DNA of 19,097 nt from Sphingobacteriaceae bacterium (GTDB taxonomy: Bacteria; Bacteroidota; Bacteroidia; B-17B0; Aurantibacillaceae): contig JAHEYE010000047.1 of assembly GCA_023251695.1 (NCBI GenBank), positions 1 through 19,097 of the forward strand. The letters are read 5' to 3'. Position numbers and translations under genes: made by a program. A model generated the notes under the pieces. It made no database searches and was not told where the DNA came from. It saw only the letters and a program-made list of their open reading frames with translations. Shown here one piece after another: positions 14,736 through 19,097 of the stretch (positions within the stretch are counted from its first letter, which is position 1; each line of letters opens with the position of its first letter).

Positions 14736-14743
14736 TACATTTG
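14736..14743 (+). promoter_or_regulatory. Candidate -7 promoter element for the T9SS surface protein
   Basis: TACATTTG fully matches TAnnTTTG, ending 19 nt before the ATG at 14763, so the leader would be short. No TTG at the usual -33 spacing is visible. Confidence 0.5.
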
Positions 14744-14762
14744 CACTCTAAAAAAATAACCC

Positions 14763-16895
14763 ATGAAAAAACAATTACTAAGCATTTTTATTCCCTTAAT
14801 TCTCTTTACTGCACATTTTTCTTTCGCTCAGCAAAACAGATCTGCCGTTTCGACTTCAGGCACTCATTCTTTTAATAAAGCAAGCAGCCCTAAATCAGGC
14901 CCGCAGGCTGTTATGACAACCACAACCGCTACTTGTATGTCAATTAATTTACCTGCACCTGCAACATGGTCACTCGTAAATTACGGAACAGGTACCCCAA
15001 TTTTCACGGATGGTTTTGTGAATGGACCAAATATTTATAACGATAAAGAAAAAGCGATGTATTTTGATGCATCTGCAAGTGCTAATACAATGATAACCCA
15101 AGTATATGTAGGTTTTGACCATGCTTATTCGGCAACTCCTACAAAAACTGTTGCAGTTAGATTTTACGATGGTACTTCAGGAACGCCCGGTGCTACTATT
15201 GGTTCAGGAACTTTAAGCATGGCTACAATCATGACAGATGTTTCAAATAATCAGTATTCATTAATCATGTTCCCCACTCCTTTAACATTACCTGCATCAA
15301 AAAGATTTTTTGCCAGTGTTGATATCACAGCTCTTTCGTTTACAACTGCAACAAAAGATTCATTAAGTATTGTGAGTAACACCGACCCTCAAACTACTCC
15401 CAGCCAAACATGGGAAAAATGGAGTACTAATGCATGGTACAGATATGATAACGCAAGTTCATGGGTATTAAATATTTCTTTATTGATTCATCCTTTTTTA
15501 ACACAAGCGCCTATTGTTGCCAGCATTTCAGTACCAACCGGAACACTTTGTACAGGTGCCAGCATCACTTATAGTTCTACCGGTTCAACCGCGGGAACAT
15601 ACGATTGGTTCTTTACCGGTGCAACAACTCCAACTGCATCCGGTGTAACTGCCGGCACTAGTTATACAAGTGCAGGTACTTATACTACCCAAATGGTTGT
15701 TGAAGATGCTTGCGGTTCTTTTGGTATTGCTACAAAAACAATTAATGTTAATCTTAGCCCAACAGCAAATGCGACTACATCACAAACTATCACTTGTGTT
15801 TTACCAACTGCTAACTTGAGCGGTTCAGGTGTTGCTACATATACATGGAGTGGCCCCGGAATTGTTTCTGGCGGTAATACCGCGAATCCAACTGCTAACA
15901 CTGCCGGAACTTATTCATTAGTGGGAACAACAGGGGGTTGTGTTTCAAATGTTGCAACTGTTGTGTTAACTTCTAACACCGTTGCTCCTTCTTTATCGAT
16001 TGCCGCAACCTCAAGTTCAATTTGTGCAGGCGGTTCAGCTACTTTAACCGCAAGCGGTGCGAGTACCTATACCTGGAGCACAAGCTCATCCGCAACAAGT
16101 ATTTCTGTTAGTCCGAGCGTAACAACTAATTATACTTTAACCGGAGTTAATACAACAAACGGATGTAGCAGTACCACAAACTTTAACTTAAATGTTAATA
16201 ATCTTCCGATAGTAGGTTCTACACCTACTTCTACCACTGTGTGTAATGGCAACGCAGTAACTTTAAACGGTAGTGGCGCAACAACTTATTCATGGACGGG
16301 TGGAATTACAAATGGAAATGCATTTACAGCTACCGCTTCAGTTAACTATACTGTAACAGGAACTGATGCTAACGGATGTTCAAATACTGCTGTTGCATCC
16401 GTAAGTGTAAATCCATTACCAACTGTAACGGCTAACTCAACAGCTTCATTAATATGTACCGGGAATTCAGTTACTTTAACAGGTGGTGGCGCTTCAACTT
16501 ATACATGGAGCGGCAGTGTAAGTGATGGCGTTGCTTTTTCACCAACTGTTACCAATACATATACTGTAACAGGAACAGATGCGAATGGTTGTATGAATGC
16601 TGCATCAGTAAGTGTTACTGTTTCTGCTTGTACAGGAATGCAACAGTTCGGAGTTCAGAGTTCGGAGTTCGTAGTATATCCGAATCCGAACAATGGTGAA
16701 TTTACCATTTCATTAAATGGATTAAACAACGCTCTATCTGTTGAAATTTATAATTGCATTGGTGAATTAATGCATAAAGAAAAACTGAACAACGGACAAA
16801 ATACAATTTCAACTGAATTAAGTACGGGAATTTATTTTGTGAATTTAATGGAGGATGGAAAAATAATCTCTGTTCAGAAATTAATCCGCAACTAA
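14763..16895 (+). CDS. T9SS-exported surface protein with PKD/Ig-like repeats
   Basis: A 710-aa exported protein. Residues 1-23 are a signal peptide (ending HFSFAQ). An N-terminal domain (about 55-245) looks like a beta-sandwich with IYNDKEKAMYFD and ADV-type strands. A PKD-like domain follows (about 250-330: SITYSSTGSTAGTYDWFFTG ... GTYTTQMVVEDACG). Then four Ig-like repeats of about 70-75 residues (330-630) share the pattern C-x-G-x-x-VTL-x-G-x-GA-x-TY-x-WSG ... YTVTGTDANGC. The C-terminal 74 residues (about 637-710) are a type A T9SS sorting domain: VYPNPNNGEFTIS, IYNCIGELM and the end GIYFVNLMEDGKIISVQKLIRN. The protein is therefore secreted by T9SS and probably anchored to the surface, perhaps as an adhesin; the ligand is unknown. 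A heptamer repeat encodes the linker before the sorting domain. Confidence 0.9.
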   Translation: MKKQLLSIFIPLILFTAHFSFAQQNRSAVSTSGTHSFNKASSPKSGPQAVMTTTTATCMSINLPAPATWSLVNYGTGTPIFTDGFVNGPNIYNDKEKAMYFDASASANTMITQVYVGFDHAYSATPTKTVAVRFYDGTSGTPGATIGSGTLSMATIMTDVSNNQYSLIMFPTPLTLPASKRFFASVDITALSFTTATKDSLSIVSNTDPQTTPSQTWEKWSTNAWYRYDNASSWVLNISLLIHPFLTQAPIVASISVPTGTLCTGASITYSSTGSTAGTYDWFFTGATTPTASGVTAGTSYTSAGTYTTQMVVEDACGSFGIATKTINVNLSPTANATTSQTITCVLPTANLSGSGVATYTWSGPGIVSGGNTANPTANTAGTYSLVGTTGGCVSNVATVVLTSNTVAPSLSIAATSSSICAGGSATLTASGASTYTWSTSSSATSISVSPSVTTNYTLTGVNTTNGCSSTTNFNLNVNNLPIVGSTPTSTTVCNGNAVTLNGSGATTYSWTGGITNGNAFTATASVNYTVTGTDANGCSNTAVASVSVNPLPTVTANSTASLICTGNSVTLTGGGASTYTWSGSVSDGVAFSPTVTNTYTVTGTDANGCMNAASVSVTVSACTGMQQFGVQSSEFVVYPNPNNGEFTISLNGLNNALSVEIYNCIGELMHKEKLNNGQNTISTELSTGIYFVNLMEDGKIISVQKLIRN
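16645..16672 (+). repeat. Four heptamers (AGTTCGG type) inside the coding region, at the T9SS signal boundary
   Basis: AGTTCGG, AGTTCAG, AGTTCGG and AGTTCGT follow without spacers. They encode residues QFGVQSSEFV, the linker between the last Ig-like repeat and the sorting domain (VYPNP starts at residue 638). The composition differs from the neighbouring coding sequence. Confidence 0.85.
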
Positions 16896-16910
16896 TTAGA
16901 TGATTTTTTT

Positions 16911-16947
16911 AAAAAGGGTTGTTTCTTATTGAGGCAGCCCTTTTTTT
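16911..16947 (+). terminator. Intrinsic terminator of the T9SS surface protein gene
   Basis: AAAAAGGGTTG (16911-16921) pairs with CAGCCCTTTTT (16935-16945) with one G-U pair and a 13-nt loop, followed by further T residues, 15 bp after the stop codon. Confidence 0.85.
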
Positions 16948-17221
16948 ATTTAAATCTTCTTTTCATGTTGGGCTTATGTTTTTAGATTCACTCTTTCCCC
17001 CTCACTACAAACAATAATGAGTAATGTAAGACCCGATATTTAGAAAACCTAATTACAGAGAGGTTTGGATTACTTGCCCTGTCTAAATAAATGGTTTTAG
17101 CCTTAGCATTCCTATTTCCAAGGCATCTTTTCCAAATCTGAATTCATTTAGTAAAATTTAAACTTGCTTTGCCCCTTCTCATACTCTATCTTCATTAAAA
17201 TAATCATCCCAAAATTAAAGC
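16948..17221. other. Intergenic region before the M23 peptidase gene
   Basis: No protein gene is supported in these 274 bp. One short hairpin is possible (AAACCT 17045-17050 with AGGTTT 17061-17066). No exact TAnnTTTG element lies near the start at 17222; TTGCTTTG about 55 bp upstream is a one-mismatch form. The promoter of the next gene is not identified. Confidence 0.4.
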
Positions 17222-19036
17222 ATGAAAAAAATAAAATTATTTTTCATCACAGTTTTCACACTTCTTTCTTTTTATTCGTTTTCGCAGTGGGCTTGTTACC
17301 CAATGGGACAAGGCGCTTCAATGGTTTGCGGATGGGCATGTTATAGTGGGCACCAAGGGCAGGATTGGCAATACACACCCAATAATACAAGCTATGGACA
17401 AAACATTTATGCTGTTGATGATGGAGTTGTTACAGCATTAGTAACAGGTTATACAGGATGTGATGATCCGTTTATTGCCGGTGGTTTAGATTGGGCGCAG
17501 CCCACCAATTTAATTATAGTTTATCATTCTTCGGTGAACCTATACACCCGTTACCTTCATATAAAAGATGCTATACCCGGCTTAGCTGTTGGTTCAACTG
17601 TTTACAAGGGCGACGTGATCGCTTACATTGGAAATGTAGGCCCGATCAGTCCATGCAATAACACCAATCCAAACATAAACGCGCATTTACATTTTGAAAT
17701 TGGAACCGGACAAAGTGGCAATAGTTTAACAGGAAGATATGATCCTATAAACGACTTCACAGGATGTTATCCACCATTTTGTTGTACATCAACATCACTT
17801 AACAACACTAATTGTTCGGGTACATTTGAAGATACCGGCGGATCAAATGCTACATATTCTAATTACGAAAATTATACGTTTACCATTGCGCCTCCTTCGG
17901 CCGCTGCAGTATCAGTAAATTTTTGGTGGCTGGATGTTGAAAATGGTTACGATTATCTTTATGCATACGACGGGCCAAATACCTCATCGCCATTAATTGG
18001 TGCCTATACCGGAACTTCCATTCCTTCAAACATTACCTCAACAGGTGGCGCAATTACTTTTAAGTTTATTAGCGATGTGAGTATTTTAGGTCAGGGCTGG
18101 AGCGCAAGCTGGTCGTGCACATCCGCTGCTCCGCAAAGTTTAAATGCGGCAGCAAGTTCTTGTCCGCATATTGATTTTAATCTTTCCTGGTTAAATTCGG
18201 GAGCAAATTGGTTTGTTGACATATCTGACGTTTCTAATTTTTCTTATTTCTGGAATCAGGCTGTACCAAATCTTACATCTATTATATCTCCGAATAATTT
18301 CCAGCACATTTCCATTCCAGGAAATTATTTAAGCTTTCAGCCTTTAAAAACTTATTACTGGAGGGTTTGGAATGGAACTGCACACACTTACGGAAACAAC
18401 TTCACCATTCCATGGTGCGTGAATACAGATGCTAATTGTTCGGGAACTTATGATGATACCGGTGGGTCTTCCGCTATTTATACAAGCAATGAAGATTATA
18501 CCAAGGTTATACAGCCTTTGAATGCAGCTTCGGTAACCATGAACTTCAGCAGTTTTGACATTGAACAAAATTATGATTCGATGTGGATATACAACGGTAG
18601 TGTTGCATCAGGAACTTTAATCGGGGTTTATACGGGAACCGTTAGTCCGGGTACCGTTACAGCAAGCAGCGGCACTATGACCTTACGTTTTAAATCGGAT
18701 TCGTATGTTGAAAACAGTGGCTGGACTGCTAATTGGAATTGCACTTTGTTAAGTACAGGCATTACTGCTAATACAATTAATAATAACTTAAGTGTTTACC
18801 CTAATCCATTCAGCAACGAATTAAATTTAAAATATTCGCTGGAGGGTGATTATTTGAATTCTTTAGTTCAGTTAATTGAGGTAGGAAGCGGCCGTATCAT
18901 TCAGCAAAAAAATATCACTGAGCGAAGCGGAATTATAAAGTTTGATACCGAAGGTTTAGCAAGCAGCTTATACATGCTTTGCATTAAACAAAACAGCAAG
19001 CCTGATACTTACATAAAAGTCGTGAGTCTGAAATAG
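17222..19036 (+). CDS. T9SS-exported M23 peptidase with two CUB domains
   Basis: A 604-aa secreted metallopeptidase. Residues 1-21 are a signal peptide (ending SFYSFSQ). The M23 (LytM-type) domain covers about 40-185: H44-x3-D48 in GHQGQDW supplies two zinc ligands, H113 in RYLHIKD and H155-L-H157 in HLHFEIG complete the site. Such enzymes cut peptide cross-bridges of peptidoglycan or Gly-rich peptides. CUB domain 1 covers about 197-299 and CUB domain 2 about 405-508, both starting NCSG-T-x-x-DTGG and ending with W-x-x-x-W-x-C. A fibronectin-like linker lies between them (about 300-400, FQPLKTYYWRVW). The C-terminal sorting domain starts at V525 (VYPNPFSNELNL). The N-terminal region is rich in Cys and Trp with a doubled WACY (23-26 and 38-41). 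The target could be bacterial prey or host material. Confidence 0.92.
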   Translation: MKKIKLFFITVFTLLSFYSFSQWACYPMGQGASMVCGWACYSGHQGQDWQYTPNNTSYGQNIYAVDDGVVTALVTGYTGCDDPFIAGGLDWAQPTNLIIVYHSSVNLYTRYLHIKDAIPGLAVGSTVYKGDVIAYIGNVGPISPCNNTNPNINAHLHFEIGTGQSGNSLTGRYDPINDFTGCYPPFCCTSTSLNNTNCSGTFEDTGGSNATYSNYENYTFTIAPPSAAAVSVNFWWLDVENGYDYLYAYDGPNTSSPLIGAYTGTSIPSNITSTGGAITFKFISDVSILGQGWSASWSCTSAAPQSLNAAASSCPHIDFNLSWLNSGANWFVDISDVSNFSYFWNQAVPNLTSIISPNNFQHISIPGNYLSFQPLKTYYWRVWNGTAHTYGNNFTIPWCVNTDANCSGTYDDTGGSSAIYTSNEDYTKVIQPLNAASVTMNFSSFDIEQNYDSMWIYNGSVASGTLIGVYTGTVSPGTVTASSGTMTLRFKSDSYVENSGWTANWNCTLLSTGITANTINNNLSVYPNPFSNELNLKYSLEGDYLNSLVQLIEVGSGRIIQQKNITERSGIIKFDTEGLASSLYMLCIKQNSKPDTYIKVVSLK

Positions 19037-19097
19037 CGTGGAAGGAAGAATCGCCGAATCTTATTGAATCAAGGATGAAGATGAATCGTAACGTTGG
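19037..19097. other. 3' flank of the M23 peptidase gene, window end
   Basis: These 61 bp contain no recognisable gene or terminator hairpin. The next gene lies outside the window. Confidence 0.4.

Larger units (their letters stand above)
14346..14762. other. Structured 417-bp intergenic region
   Basis: No protein gene is supported here. In order it holds two opposed arrays of a 9-bp repeat (14352-14387 and 14420-14481), a TAnnTTTG box (14517-14524), a 7-bp stem hairpin (14536-14560), an intrinsic terminator (14601-14631), and the promoter-like box of the T9SS surface protein (14736-14743). Confidence 0.7.

Noticed and set aside
14693..14875. 60-codon open frame overlapping the start of the T9SS surface protein gene
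   Set aside because: Out of frame with the clear signal peptide at 14763 and spans the promoter-like box; no family features.
1..19097. tRNA, rRNA or mobile-element genes
   Set aside because: No cloverleaf with a TTCRA arm, no rRNA signature and no transposase or integrase motif was found on either strand by reading.

Overview
The window looks like chromosomal DNA of a free-living or host-associated member of the Bacteroidota. The evidence is two large secreted proteins with type IX secretion (T9SS) C-terminal sorting domains (VYPNP motif), several matches to the Bacteroidota promoter element TAnnTTTG close to start codons, absence of Shine-Dalgarno sequences, a low G+C content, and several families that are common in that phylum (DUF2851, DUF4369/thioredoxin fusions, PspC proteins behind PadR). 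I cannot name a genus. There are no rRNA or tRNA genes, insertion sequences, phage genes or CRISPR arrays. Most genes are ordinary core or accessory functions of the cell envelope.

Layout. Positions 1-887 (minus) hold the N-terminal part of a secreted TPR/PD40 protein cut by the window edge. A divergent 162-bp gap leads to a flotillin-like SPFH protein (1050-2972), followed by a 20-unit heptamer tandem array and a small cupin (3134-3502). A perfect palindromic terminator separates this from a minus-strand block: two adjacent paralogous periplasmic thioredoxin-like proteins (3538-6601) and a zinc aminopeptidase of the PF10023 type (6642-7655). From 7681 the plus strand carries a YdcF/ElyC-like DUF218 membrane protein, a DUF2851 protein, a 79-aa PspC-like membrane protein and a secreted coiled-coil protein of unknown function. 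The last ends on the same CTAG that ends the convergent TerC-family gene (10745-11536, minus).

A well-formed promoter at 11638-11669 starts an apparent operon of a small secreted protein, a PadR regulator and a large PspC-domain membrane protein (11792-14345). This suggests a self-regulated envelope-sensing unit. The following 417-bp gap is unusually structured: two opposed arrays of a 9-bp repeat, then a promoter-like box, a hairpin and a terminator that together could encode a small RNA. The right end holds two T9SS cargo genes: a 710-aa surface protein with Ig-like repeats (14763-16895) and an M23 peptidase with two CUB domains (17222-19036).

The points most worth a second look are the small-RNA candidate near 14525-14632, the three short tandem-repeat arrays (one inside a coding region, directly before the T9SS signal), the four-fold repeated module in front of the SPFH domain, and the secreted protein/PadR/PspC operon. 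I do not see a clear, complete new defence or metabolic system here.
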